Shown here piece by piece: positions 50,537 through 60,172 of a stretch of 64,000 nucleotides of DNA. The number at the start of each line of letters is the position of its first letter. Positions within the stretch are counted from its first letter, which is position 1. This DNA comes from CAWCOU01 sp963797335. Lineage in GTDB: Bacteria; Pseudomonadota; Gammaproteobacteria; JAURND01. Location: positions 248,001-312,000 of the forward strand of contig CAWCOU010000006.1 in assembly GCA_963797335.1 (NCBI GenBank). The letters are read 5' to 3'. The position numbers and the translations under genes are program-made. The notes under the pieces are model-generated. The model made no database searches, was not told the origin of the DNA, and saw only the letters and a program-made list of their open reading frames with translations.

Positions 50537-51322
50537 ATGAAACTACCCGAATTTATCCATACCTTACAGACTCAAGGGCGTCATTCATTTGCAGTTTCAG
50601 AAGCTGAACAGGCCTTGGGGCTTCAAAAAGTAGCAACTTTAAATGCTATCCACCGCATGGCTTTGCAAGGTCTTCTAGTAAGCCCTGCCCGCGGGTTTTA
50701 TCTGATAGTGCCACCTGAGTACCAAGTCTATGGCTGTCTCCCGGCGGATATGTTCGTTGCTGATCTCATGGCTTACTTCAGACAACCCTACTATGTTGGG
50801 TATCTAAGCGCTGCACAATATTATGGGGCAGCACATCAAAAACCTCAGCGGTTTCAGGTGGTGACCGTTAAAAATCGACAGCCAATAAAGTGTGGGCGTA
50901 TTTATATTGAGTTCATTGCTAACAAAAAAGTGGCGGAGATGCCGACAAAGACTATAAATACCCCGACTGGAACCCTCAAGATAGCTACTCCAGAAGTTCT
51001 GGCAGCTGATCTGGTGTCTTCTCCCCATCATGCGGCCGGAATAAATAATGCGACTACGGTATTGACAGAGTTGATGGAAAGCATCGATGATAAACGACTT
51101 TTGGATTTATCTAAAATTAACACCGAACTTTTTTGGGTACAGCGGTTAGGGTATTTATCAGAATTTTTAGGACTTAACAAGTTGACACCCATGCTGGAAA
51201 AAATTTTACATCCGCATAAACTGCATTGGGTGCGTTTAGTTTCGCGTTCTGGCTATAAAGCCTTATCACGTAATAATAAATGGAAAATTATAGTAAATAC
51301 CGACATCGAGACTGACTTATGA
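50537..51322 (+). CDS. abiEi: AbiEi-family antitoxin/transcriptional regulator
   Basis: 261 residues. An N-terminal winged-helix domain (about 1-70; FAVSEAEQALGLQKVATLNAIHRMALQGLL and the following SPARGFYLIVPPEY) is joined to the AbiEi antitoxin domain (ADMFVADLMAYFRQPYYVGYLSAAQYYGAAH). In type IV AbiE systems this protein neutralises AbiEii without direct contact and autoregulates the operon. It overlaps the toxin gene by 4 bp. Several inverted repeats lie upstream. Confidence 0.9.
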   Translation: MKLPEFIHTLQTQGRHSFAVSEAEQALGLQKVATLNAIHRMALQGLLVSPARGFYLIVPPEYQVYGCLPADMFVADLMAYFRQPYYVGYLSAAQYYGAAHQKPQRFQVVTVKNRQPIKCGRIYIEFIANKKVAEMPTKTINTPTGTLKIATPEVLAADLVSSPHHAAGINNATTVLTELMESIDDKRLLDLSKINTELFWVQRLGYLSEFLGLNKLTPMLEKILHPHKLHWVRLVSRSGYKALSRNNKWKIIVNTDIETDL

Positions 51323-52191
51323 TTCCTATGGCTCACATTACCCAATGGCGACAGCTTGCTCCTTGGCCTAATGATCTGCAAGTTGAACAAGATTTAATTT
51401 TATCTCGCATTATTGTAGATATATTTTCAAATCCATTGCTCAAGGATGAATTAGCATTTCGTGGTGGCACTGCTCTGCATAAATTGTTTTTTAAGCCTGC
51501 TCAAAGATATAGTGAGGATATAGATTTGGTCAGAGTAAACCGAGGTAAAATTACCGATATAGTTGATGCTGTACGGTCACAGCTCGATGTATGGTTGGGT
51601 GAACCTAAAACGAGTCGAAATCATTCTAGCTTTAAGTTTCTTTATCGTTTTGTTCCTGAAACATCGAAATCTGTTATGTTAAGGGTAAAAATTGAGATTA
51701 ATACCAGAGAGAACTTTTCTGTTGTTGATCGAATATCTAAAAAATTTTTGGTAAATTCCGCATGGTTTTCAGGTGAGGCTAATGTCAATACTTATCAGTT
51801 TGAAGAATTATTAGCCACCAAATTAAGAGCTTTGTATCAACGAAAAAAAGGCCGTGATTTATTTGATTTATGGCTTGCGCTTAAACAGGAAGATTTGGAT
51901 GTTGATAAATTGGTTCGAATATTTCTACATTATATGCACCGGGAAGGTAAAATCATTTCCAGAGAAATTTTTGAAAAAAATATAGCTTTAAAGCTGCAAG
52001 AACAAGTTTTCGTAAATGATATTAATCTATTGATAACTTCTGAATTGCGACAAAGCCAATCGAAATCAATGGTAACAGAAAGCGGTCATTTCATGACAAC
52101 AGAAAATGGTGGTAACATGAGACCTGAAGGGTGGGATTTATTTGAGGCGGCAAAAGATGTTAAACAAAAAATTCTGGCTTTGTTGCCATAA
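51319..52191 (+). CDS. abiEii: AbiEii-family nucleotidyltransferase toxin
   Basis: 290 residues of the DNA polymerase beta-like nucleotidyltransferase superfamily. Motif I FRGGTALHKLFF and the metal site RYSEDIDLVRV are intact (residues about 49-75), KIEINTRE carries the third acidic position, and LLATKLRALYQRKKGRDLFDLW is the conserved AbiEii helix. The family's toxins modify tRNA 3' ends and cause growth arrest that limits phage. All catalytic positions are present, so it is probably active. It is coupled to abiEi by an ATGA overlap; a nonsense-mutated small gene follows. Confidence 0.9.
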   Translation: MIPMAHITQWRQLAPWPNDLQVEQDLILSRIIVDIFSNPLLKDELAFRGGTALHKLFFKPAQRYSEDIDLVRVNRGKITDIVDAVRSQLDVWLGEPKTSRNHSSFKFLYRFVPETSKSVMLRVKIEINTRENFSVVDRISKKFLVNSAWFSGEANVNTYQFEELLATKLRALYQRKKGRDLFDLWLALKQEDLDVDKLVRIFLHYMHREGKIISREIFEKNIALKLQEQVFVNDINLLITSELRQSQSKSMVTESGHFMTTENGGNMRPEGWDLFEAAKDVKQKILALLP

Positions 52192-52250
52192 GAATAATCG
52201 TCTCTCATGTCATACTTTAACCTTTTTAATCTTTTTTCAGGAAAAAATCG

Positions 52251-52463
52251 ATGAAAGATAATTAAGAACCAATTCCTTCATTACATGATGTCGCAGGCCC
52301 AGCTCTATATGAGGCGTTTCTCAAGGCAGCGGAACTTGCGAAACAAACTCGCACTTATCTTGTGGTTCAGGAGGGGGATAGAATAAGGCGTATTTCCTAT
52401 GAAGAAATTGATGCTTTTGTAGCAGAGCAAAATACCCTTAAGGAACGTAAGGAAATAAAATAA
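52251..52463 (+). pseudogene. Small gene with a nonsense codon at position 5
   Basis: An ATG with CAGGA upstream starts MKDN, then TAA (52263-52265), and the same frame continues open for 65 codons: EPIPSLHDVAGPALYEAFLK, then LVVQEGDRIRRISYEEIDAFVAEQN, to TAA at 52461. Codon usage and the regular composition suggest a once-coding gene of about 70 residues disabled by one nonsense change. Family unknown. Confidence 0.55.
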
Positions 52464-52563
52464 ATTTTACCGAGGCTTTGCTAGAATTGAAATTTTTACC
52501 AATAGCCTAAAGTTTGTTAGTAAGCTTATTTTTATCCATAGAGTAAACAATTTGAAAATAGGA

Positions 52564-52637
52564 GGGTCTGGATTTATGCCATATTAAACCAAATGGCTGA
52601 TTTTCTGAAAATAAGGCAGAAATCCAGACTTGCCCCT
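52564..52637. repeat. GTCTGGATTT palindrome (related to the 57753 array)
   Basis: GTCTGGATTTATGCC (52566-52580) and GGCAGAAATCCAGAC (52615-52629) are inverted with one mismatch; the middle CTGATTTTCTGAAAATAAGG also occurs inverted in the repeat at 57753-57914. Confidence 0.75.
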
Positions 52638-52666
52638 TTCTCAAGGTTGGAAAAGACGTTGGGGCT

Positions 52667-53575
52667 TTAATTTTCCGTATTATTTTTATTGCTGTCTATT
52701 TGCTTCCATAGTTCTTCTAAGCCACAAAGGAATTCTCCGTTGAAGCCGAGGAAATAAAAAGTGGCTTCTCGTGCGTACACTTGCCTATGCGCAAACTGAA
52801 GAATATTGGAATTTATCCCGGCCACTAGTTCCTTTGAGCCGCATAGAACTCCGTCGCTTCCTTCAAAATCGCCCACCAGAGCCACTTTTTTGGATAAAGG
52901 AAAGTAAATTTGAGTATCAGTGCAAGCAAATCCGGGAGGGGCATGATATTTTTCAGGTTCTTTCCATAATAAAGCGACAGGAAAATCGCATGAAATAAAA
53001 TTTAGATCATCGGGAGCCTGGACTAACACCCATTTACGTTCGGATAAGAGGGGTAAGACGATCTTAACTCCATGAAATTCTAATTTCATATGTTGGTGAC
53101 GATGATTTTGGACTAAAAAGTCTTCTTCGTTATAGTTCTCTTTAAATTCCTTTGTAATCTCAATACCATTTATGATCGTACCGATTTCAGCCCGAGCCGC
53201 GTAAGATAGGGCTACTTTTGCTACATGGTCTAATAGTTGATCCCAATGAGCTCGGCGGTAGGGGTTTCTAACTGCAAAGTAAGCTATTAATGTCAGGATG
53301 GCAGAGCGGTCGGTGCCAGTGAAGTTGCCTGTACGGATTACATTTTGAATAGCATTCGATGCGGGATAGTCGAGATATTGACCTAAGATTCGTTCCAGAT
53401 AGTCCGAGGGGTGCCCCGTAATTTCTATTTTATTAAAATCTTTTTCACCACCAACATTTCTTGGATTTGTTTTAAAATGTCTGCGGTCTTGTAAATCAAG
53501 GCAGGTTATAAACTCATCAGTTGTAAAACCATTTAAATGACACTGAGAAAGAAAATGATGATGTCTTGCTGTCAT
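52667..53575 (-). CDS. DUF4238-like protein
   Basis: 302 residues. The N-terminal MTARHHHFLSQCHLNGFTTD, the early conserved TNPRNVGGEKDFN and the central strand-rich region (KWVLVQAPDDLNFISCDFPVALLW and TDTQIYFPLSKKVALVG) follow the DUF4238 pattern (HxFxxxxxLxxF near the start; SDxP in the core). The family's function is not established; members occur scattered with accessory and defence genes. No membrane segment or signal peptide. It is a single minus-strand gene with its 3' end near a GTCTGGATTT repeat. Confidence 0.7.
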   Translation of the reverse strand: MTARHHHFLSQCHLNGFTTDEFITCLDLQDRRHFKTNPRNVGGEKDFNKIEITGHPSDYLERILGQYLDYPASNAIQNVIRTGNFTGTDRSAILTLIAYFAVRNPYRRAHWDQLLDHVAKVALSYAARAEIGTIINGIEITKEFKENYNEEDFLVQNHRHQHMKLEFHGVKIVLPLLSERKWVLVQAPDDLNFISCDFPVALLWKEPEKYHAPPGFACTDTQIYFPLSKKVALVGDFEGSDGVLCGSKELVAGINSNILQFAHRQVYAREATFYFLGFNGEFLCGLEELWKQIDSNKNNTEN

Positions 53576-53693
53576 AACAGATGCTGGAGATTGAACTAGC
53601 TAAATTGTGAACTTAAGATTTTCACTGTTACACAGGAATTACACAGGATAAAATTAAAAATTAAGTTTCTACTTGTAACCCTTTTGTGTGTAC

Positions 53694-53770
<77 letters not shown>

Positions 53771-53904
53771 GAATTTTTAATCAATTGATTGGATAGGATT
53801 ATTTACAATGACAACAACGAAAAGCTCGCTAATTATGTCTAATAAACCGAGCTTTGTCTAATAAAACAACCAGGAGCGGGAGCGCTCACCGAAATCACGC
53901 AACC

Positions 53905-55758
53905 TCACTCCTTCTCCAAATCCGTAAAGCTAATCAACTTCTCCGCCCGGCTCGGGTGGCGCAGTTTTCTCAACGCTTTCGCTTCAATTTGACGAATTCG
54001 TTCACGGGTCACGTCAAACTGCTTCCCTACTTCTTCCAACGTATGATCCGTGTTCATTTCAATACCAAAACGCATACGCAACACTTTCGCCTCGCGGGCA
54101 GTTAGCGAATCCAAGACATCATTGATGGCGCCTTGTAGGCCGGCAATGGTGGCGGCGTCTATGGGGGATTCTTGGTACATGTCTTCAATAAAATCGCCCA
54201 GGTGGGAGTCTTCATCATCGCCAATGGGGGTTTCCATGGAGATCGGTTCTTTAGCGATTTTCAAGACTTTACGAATCTTATCTTCGCTCATTTCCATCAG
54301 CTTGCTTAACTCTTCGGGGGTTGGTTCTTGCCCCGTTTCTTGCAAAATCTGCCTGGAAATACGATTCAACTTATTAATCGTTTCAATCATGTGCACCGGA
54401 ATACGAATGGTGCGGGCCTGGTCGGCGATGGAGCGGGTGATGGCTTGGCGAATCCACCAGGTGGCATAGGTGGAAAATTTATAACCGCGGCGGTATTCGA
54501 ATTTATCCACCGCTTTCATCAAGCCAATGTTTCCTTCCTGAATTAAATCTAAAAATTGCAGGCCGCGATTGGTGTATTTTTTGGCGATTGAAATCACCAA
54601 GCGCAGGTTGGCTTCAATCATCTCTTTTTTAGCACGTCGCGCTTTGGCTTCGCCTATCGACATGCGGCGATTAATTTCCTTAATCTCAGCGATGCTCAAT
54701 TCGGTTTCTTTTTCAGTCAGTAATAATTTTTTCTGAGCACGATGCACTTCGTCCGCCAATGATTTTAAAATAGCGGCTTTATTTTTATGGGTTTTGGTAT
54801 ACTCAGCCAACCAATCAAAATTAGTTTCATTATTCGGGAAAGAAGCAATAAAGGATTTACGCGGGGTTTGGGCACGGTTCACACATAAATCGAGAATAAT
54901 ACGTTCTTGTTCGCGCACCTGTTCCAACATTTCACGAACGCGGCGAATTTGGCGATTAAATTGTTTGGGGGATAATTTAAAGGCAGCAAATTTTTCTTGC
55001 AAAACTTTTAATTTTTTCTCGGTGTTGCGGTGTTTTTTACCGTGCTTGGCCTTCGTTTCAATGTAGCTTTGGTGTAGCTCGGCCAATTCTTGAAAACGTT
55101 GACGCGCCAATTCAGGATCAGGACCTGTATCTAAAATGCTGGTTTCTTCACCGCCTTCCATGCCCTCCTCTTCTTCTGCTTCTAATAAAGGTTCAATGTC
55201 CACAGGCGGTGGTGTTTCACCGGTTTTTAAATCTTCTTCGTCTAAGAAACCGGTAATCACATCACTAAGGCGCTTTTCATCATTCATCGCCTTTTTATGT
55301 TCGTTCAGAATCGAGTCTATGATCTTGGGGTATTGCGCCAAAGCAAACATGACGTGCTTGGTGCCTTCCTCGATGCGTTGCGCGATGGCGATTTCGCCTT
55401 GACGAGTCAGCAGCTCCACGCTGCCCATCTCACGCATATACATACGCACCGGATCAGTGGTACGGCCAAATTCGGAATCAACGGGCACTAAGGCAGCGGC
55501 GAGTTCTTCTACAACAACCTCTTCATCCGCTTCCTGATCGTCGTGGGTTTCAGCCAGCAATAAATTGCCAACGCCTGGGTCCTCTTCATGGACCTCAATA
55601 CCCATTTGATTTAGAACAGTAATAATTTCTTCAATGCGCTCAGGGTCAATAAATTCAGGGGGCAGGCCATCGTTTAACTCCGCGGTGGTAAGAAAGCCAC
55701 GGCTTTTACCCTTGATGATTAACGCTTTTATTGCTGACTGGTCGGTTTCAAAATTCAT
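53905..55758 (-). CDS. rpoD: RNA polymerase sigma factor RpoD (sigma-70)
   Basis: 617 residues from the ATG at 55758, chosen over an upstream ATG because homologous RpoD proteins begin near here (region 1.1: SAIKALIIKGKSRGFLTTAEL) and a GGGA site lies upstream. Region 1.2 has TDPVRMYMREMGSVELLTRQGEIAIAQ, regions 2.1-2.4 have LRLVISIAKKYTNRGLQFLDLIQEGN and STYATWWIRQAITRSIADQAR, and region 4.2 has TLEEVGKQFDVTRERIRQIE. The acidic non-conserved region (about 180-230) is present. It follows dnaG in the macromolecular-synthesis order. Confidence 0.98.
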   Translation of the reverse strand: MNFETDQSAIKALIIKGKSRGFLTTAELNDGLPPEFIDPERIEEIITVLNQMGIEVHEEDPGVGNLLLAETHDDQEADEEVVVEELAAALVPVDSEFGRTTDPVRMYMREMGSVELLTRQGEIAIAQRIEEGTKHVMFALAQYPKIIDSILNEHKKAMNDEKRLSDVITGFLDEEDLKTGETPPPVDIEPLLEAEEEEGMEGGEETSILDTGPDPELARQRFQELAELHQSYIETKAKHGKKHRNTEKKLKVLQEKFAAFKLSPKQFNRQIRRVREMLEQVREQERIILDLCVNRAQTPRKSFIASFPNNETNFDWLAEYTKTHKNKAAILKSLADEVHRAQKKLLLTEKETELSIAEIKEINRRMSIGEAKARRAKKEMIEANLRLVISIAKKYTNRGLQFLDLIQEGNIGLMKAVDKFEYRRGYKFSTYATWWIRQAITRSIADQARTIRIPVHMIETINKLNRISRQILQETGQEPTPEELSKLMEMSEDKIRKVLKIAKEPISMETPIGDDEDSHLGDFIEDMYQESPIDAATIAGLQGAINDVLDSLTAREAKVLRMRFGIEMNTDHTLEEVGKQFDVTRERIRQIEAKALRKLRHPSRAEKLISFTDLEKE

Positions 55759-55922
55759 TGAACAGCATTCCCGATAGTTTTCTGAGAGTGTCACCTTTGC
55801 CAAAAAGTAACGTTCTTTTGTAAGCCCAATACCATGCTATCTAGCATTTTACCCGTTTCTTTTATTATTCTTTTATATAATGATCAGTGATTTTAAGCTA
55901 AACCACTGATCTTAACTGCTTT

Positions 55923-57671
55923 TTAATCATTAATCCAGTGTCGTTCTTTTAGTAAGTTTAGCAGATGTACCTTCTCATCAGCGGAAAGCTCCGCTGAGCT
56001 AGCTTTTGCCATTAACTGCTGAATTTGCTGCTCGCGATGCAGGGTGGCAATCTTATCCAGCACACCCAATAACTCAGCTTCTGCGCCTTCAGCAGGCACC
56101 AGCAGCGGGCTTGCCGCCAACTCTGCCAACCGCCCAGCTATTTTGCTCTCTCGCCAATGTTCTAAGAGGTTTCCAGTATTTAATTGGGGGCTCCCTTGTA
56201 ATAAATCAAGCAATTGATAAAAAGTTGCCATACCCGGTAACGGTAAATTTTGCAGTGGGGCGGTTAAACGAATCTTCTGGGCCAATTCGGGATACTGCAA
56301 TAATAAAGTAATGGCCAGCGTAATCGGTTTAAACTTCAGCGATTCACCCTGGTCGATCATGGGCTTGGCCGTTATTAAATCACTAGTGGGTGTCAGCTCG
56401 GTGACGGTCATTAAATTCACACTGCTCATGCCCACTAACGTAGCTAGTTTATCTAACATCAGTTGAGCAAACACCCCGGGGCGTATTTTTTGTAGCAAAG
56501 GTTTGGCGAGGCTAGCTAGTTTTGCTTTACCGGCAATGGTGTCCATCTCAGTTTGCGCACTCAGATGCTGAAAAAAATAATCCACTAATGACAGCGCTTC
56601 GGTTATTTTTTGGCGAAAAGTTTCCGCTCCTATTTTACGAATCCAGCTGTCAGGATCTTCTCCCTCCGGCAGGAACATAAAACGAATTTGCCAACCATCT
56701 TGCAACAACGGCAAACAAACCTCTAGCGCGCGCCAAGCGGCCTCTTTACCGGCACGATCGCCATCAAAACAAAAAATCACCTCTGAAGTGCAGCGAAACA
56801 TGCGCTGTAAATGCCTGGCTGTGGTAGCCGTGCCCAAGGTGGCAACGGTTTCTGGAATGCCGTATTGATGCAGGGCGATGGCATCCATATACCCTTCCAC
56901 CACCAATAAGAATGGCAGAGTGTGTCGATTGCTTTGTTTGGCTTCATAAAGTGCGTATAACTCACTGCCTTTATGAAACAAGGGGGTTTCGGGCGAGTTT
57001 AAGTATTTCGGTAATTCATCTCCCAGGCTACGCCCACCAAAGCCAATCACCCGCCCCCGTTGGTCTCGGATGGGAATCATGATGCGTTGGCGGAACCGAT
57101 CATAGCGTTTATTTTTTTCAGAACGCACTAATAAGCCGGCCTGCAATAATTGCTCTTGTATACTGTCGGTCGCCTGCAAATAATGCGATAAATTGTCCCA
57201 ACCTGAGGGTGCAACGCCGATTCCAAACCGTTGGCATATCTTCTTCGTTAGCCCCCTCTTTGATAAATAGGCTTTTACCTCTGGATGGGAATCTAGCTGC
57301 GTTTGGTAATAATGGGCTGCCTTTTCCAGCAAATCATAAAGCGCTTGTTGCGAACCGGCGTGATCATCCATTTCACGGGGCACAGGCAAGCCCAGATAGC
57401 GAGCCAATTCCTCCACGGCCGGCACAAATTCCAGCCGCTCATAAGCCATCAAAAAGCCCAATACATTGCCGTGGGCCCCACAGCCAAAACAATAGTAGAA
57501 CTGTTTGGGGGCACTGACGGTGAAGGAAGGTGTCTTTTCGGCATGAAAGGGGCAGCAGGCAGAGTAATTGCTGCCGGTTTTTTTTAAGCTAACATGGCGA
57601 TCGATGACCTCGACAATGTCGGCACGAGTTAGGAGCTCATCAATAAAGGTTTGCGGGATGCGTTGGGTCAT
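55923..57671 (-). CDS. dnaG: DNA primase DnaG
   Basis: 582 residues. The zinc finger is CPFHAEKTPSF and YYCFGCGAHGNVLGF (about 41-70). The catalytic core has PIRDQRGRVIGFGGRSL, the TOPRIM motifs VVEGYMDAIALHQYGI and IFCFDGDRAGKEAA and the acidic LPEGEDPDSWI. The C-terminal helicase-interaction domain (about 440-582) is present but divergent. It makes RNA primers at the replication fork. The gene is separated from rpoD by about 165 bp, the dnaG-rpoD order; rpsU, often upstream, is not found here. Confidence 0.97.
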   Translation of the reverse strand: MTQRIPQTFIDELLTRADIVEVIDRHVSLKKTGSNYSACCPFHAEKTPSFTVSAPKQFYYCFGCGAHGNVLGFLMAYERLEFVPAVEELARYLGLPVPREMDDHAGSQQALYDLLEKAAHYYQTQLDSHPEVKAYLSKRGLTKKICQRFGIGVAPSGWDNLSHYLQATDSIQEQLLQAGLLVRSEKNKRYDRFRQRIMIPIRDQRGRVIGFGGRSLGDELPKYLNSPETPLFHKGSELYALYEAKQSNRHTLPFLLVVEGYMDAIALHQYGIPETVATLGTATTARHLQRMFRCTSEVIFCFDGDRAGKEAAWRALEVCLPLLQDGWQIRFMFLPEGEDPDSWIRKIGAETFRQKITEALSLVDYFFQHLSAQTEMDTIAGKAKLASLAKPLLQKIRPGVFAQLMLDKLATLVGMSSVNLMTVTELTPTSDLITAKPMIDQGESLKFKPITLAITLLLQYPELAQKIRLTAPLQNLPLPGMATFYQLLDLLQGSPQLNTGNLLEHWRESKIAGRLAELAASPLLVPAEGAEAELLGVLDKIATLHREQQIQQLMAKASSAELSADEKVHLLNLLKERHWIND

Positions 57672-57752
57672 TCACTTTGCTGTTAGCAGAGGTAGAAGGA
57701 AGAATTATATCATACCTAGTTGCTTTTAATTTGGCGAATGGTTTACAAACCT

Positions 57753-57914
57753 GCCTAGGGGGTCATGCCTAGGGGGTCAAGTCTGTGCCTAGGGGGTCAA
57801 GTCTGAATTTCTGCCTTATTTCTGCCTAGGGGGTCAAGTCTGAATTTCTGCCTTATTTCAGAAAATCAGCCATTTGCTTTTCAAGGCAGAAATCCAGACT
57901 TGACCCCCTAGGCC
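57753..57914. repeat. CCTAGGGGGTCAAGTCTG repeat array and palindrome
   Basis: GCCTAGGGGGTCA occurs four times in direct orientation at the left, two with the extension AGTCTGAATTTCTGCCTTATTT. An inverted copy (GGCAGAAATCCAGACTTGACC followed by CCCTAGG) closes the element on the right. The central part is shared with the repeat at 52564. It lies directly upstream of dnaG and before the Sel1 gene; no gene is visible in 57672-58026. Confidence 0.85.
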
Positions 57915-58026
57915 ACAAATTTTAATAATTCATTAATAATGAGAGGATATTATTCTCGTTATTTTGCTCGTTTTTCACGTAAATATATGAAAAAACATAC
58001 AATTCTTACCTATTGAGGCAATAATA

Positions 58027-59637
58027 ATGAGCAACCGGCCTTCAGATGAAACAATAAATTCCCCTGCAACAATAAAAGAAACTCAACTAATTTCGCCCCC
58101 TCAATCAGACGATGTTACACCGCCCGTGTTTTCGCGAATTGAATTACTGGCGAGGATAGAAAGCCTGGTAGATAAATCCAAATTTCTACCCCTCCTTTTT
58201 ACTGAACCCTCACCAAACACGGTTCCATCGCAAATAGTAAGTCAATATCATTTAGCGCTTATTAATTACCAAGATATGCTGAAAGATCTTAATACCCTAT
58301 TTATAGCAACCGTAAACCATCCCTCCGGCATAGATAATATTTGCGCAAACATTGAATTTGAAATAAGGAAAACAATTTCAAAAATAAATAAATTCTTAAC
58401 TTTTGTTGATAAATCTTCCTCCAGCAATCTATCTGGGCTAAGTGCAGAAATTGAAGCCTTAGGTTGGGAAATTAAACAATACATAAAATCATTAGCTTAT
58501 TTTGCAATACATTCCCTGGAATTATCCAAAGTATCGTCTTCAATAGAACGCCCATTTCAATTAGGTTTACATCTTTTAAAAAAGCCAACTCTGGAGCACA
58601 AAGCCGCTCCACATTTCGCTAAAGCAGCCGAAGCAGGTCATATTAAGGCGACCTATTATTTGGGCTGGTGTTATGAACAAGGAATAGGTACCTATAAAAG
58701 CATTCCTAATGCCCTCGCCAATTACCGAAAAGCGGCCGTTTTGAATGATCCCGATGCACTATTTAGATTAGGTGTATTTTATACAGAGGCGATAGGCGTT
58801 AAAGTTGATTTTGAAAAAGGTTTCAAATACTTCCGGAAATCGGCATTCGCAGGAAACGCCGATGGGCAATATATCTTAGGATATTACCATCAAAATCGAG
58901 GTGATGATGTAAAAGCAAAAAAATGGTATCACAAAGCTGCCGATCAAAATCATGCTCAAGCTCAATTTAACTTAGGTCTTTATCATATGGAACAATTTAA
59001 TTATACGAAAGCGGCAGAATTCTATACAAAATCAGCAGATCAAGGTTATGCAAAAGCTCAAAACAATTTAGCTCAGCTTTATGAAAATGGTCTTATTGGT
59101 TCTCTACCTGATGAAGATAAAGCTGGATGGTTATATTGGTCTGCCGCGCGACAAGGAGATAAAGACGCACAGTTTAATTTGGGTAATTTATATCTGGGGC
59201 ATGGGAATTTGGAAGAAGCTATTAAGTGGCTTATTGCGGCTATGTTACAAAATGATACTCAGGCAGAAAATCAATTAATGACGGTATTAGCACAAAATCC
59301 CGAATTACAATCATTAGCGGTGAAAGTATTGATGCTTGCCTGTGCGGAAGAATCTGAACTTGCCAGCTCGAAATTGGATCTTTTATATATGAACTTCCCT
59401 CATGCCAATTTGCAAAAAACGGCCCAAGAGCAGAAACACTGCTTATTAGCCAAACAACCAGATCCTGATGTAGCCTTAGATATCAAGAGAAAACAGCCCG
59501 TGGATTATGCTGCAATAAGTAGTTTAGCCTCTTTAAATTTACACAATGAAATTAGACATAAACACGAACGGGAAAAAAATACCCGATCATTAGACATAGG
59601 AGATCTACACGCACCAAAGAATGTATTAACCACCTAA
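58027..59637 (+). CDS. Sel1-repeat protein, distinct from the 38-44 kb pair
   Basis: 536 residues. The N-terminal part (about 1-170) is Pro/Ser-rich at first, then helical, and does not resemble that of the other two Sel1 proteins. About seven Sel1 repeats span 180-430 (HFAKAAEAGHIKATYYLGWC, KKWYHKAADQNHAQAQFNLG, EFYTKSADQGYAKAQNNLAQ). The C-terminal 100 residues are charged, with no further repeats. There is no signal peptide or membrane segment. A scaffold or host-interaction role is possible by analogy. CTATTGAGG lies upstream of the start. Confidence 0.87.
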   Translation: MSNRPSDETINSPATIKETQLISPPQSDDVTPPVFSRIELLARIESLVDKSKFLPLLFTEPSPNTVPSQIVSQYHLALINYQDMLKDLNTLFIATVNHPSGIDNICANIEFEIRKTISKINKFLTFVDKSSSSNLSGLSAEIEALGWEIKQYIKSLAYFAIHSLELSKVSSSIERPFQLGLHLLKKPTLEHKAAPHFAKAAEAGHIKATYYLGWCYEQGIGTYKSIPNALANYRKAAVLNDPDALFRLGVFYTEAIGVKVDFEKGFKYFRKSAFAGNADGQYILGYYHQNRGDDVKAKKWYHKAADQNHAQAQFNLGLYHMEQFNYTKAAEFYTKSADQGYAKAQNNLAQLYENGLIGSLPDEDKAGWLYWSAARQGDKDAQFNLGNLYLGHGNLEEAIKWLIAAMLQNDTQAENQLMTVLAQNPELQSLAVKVLMLACAEESELASSKLDLLYMNFPHANLQKTAQEQKHCLLAKQPDPDVALDIKRKQPVDYAAISSLASLNLHNEIRHKHEREKNTRSLDIGDLHAPKNVLTT

Positions 59638-59701
59638 TCGGACAAGCACTAGCTTAATGCTGATTTACTTTTTTCGTAACTGCTCACCCCCCAACGCCGC
59701 C

Positions 59702-60070
59702 AGGGTATACACATATCTTTTTCAGTCAACTGTGAGTGAGTATTAGATTAGAGGTTAGCACTGTAAACCCCCTCTCCCGCGCGAGGGGCTTGAATAACGG
59801 CTCTGAACTTGTTCGCGGGAGAGGGTTGGGGAGAGGGCGAATGGATAGCGGTAGATTTTACCCTCTCCCCTAACCCTCTCCCGCGAATAGGTTTGCAGCT
59901 TTTGCCCAAACTCCTCGCGCGGGAGAGGGGGTTTACAGTGCTAATCATTAATCCGGTGACTACTCACAGTTGACTAAAAAAGATGTGTAATACCCTAGGG
60001 GACTTACAGTGCTAACCTCTAATCTAATACTCACTCTCAGTTGACTGAAAAAGATGTGTGCATACCTTAG
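59702..60070. mobile_element. MITE-like palindromic element, copy 2 plus a half copy
   Basis: 59702-59998 is a full unit very like 11781-12074: GGTATACACATATC-TTTTTCAGTCAACTG, CCCTCTCCCGCGCG, ATAGGTTTGCAGCTTTTGCC and CAGTTGACT...AATACCCTAG. Directly after it, 59999-60070 repeats only a right end (ACTTACAGTGCTAACCTC...GTGTGCATACCTTAG). The tandem half unit suggests insertion into an older element followed by deletion. There is no coding capacity. The rest of the 59638-60172 gap shows nothing further. Confidence 0.8.
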
Positions 60071-60172
60071 CCTGGTGGATGGTGCCCGTTAGAGCGGATG
60101 AGGGGTAAACATAAGGTTAAAAGCCACTTCTCACTTTCCAGAAAAAAATGACAGCATAACCCATAGCTCTTC

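Noticed and set aside
57753..57914. CRISPR-like or plasmid iteron array
   Set aside because: Irregular spacing, inverted copies and no replication or cas gene nearby; it fits a dispersed palindrome family.
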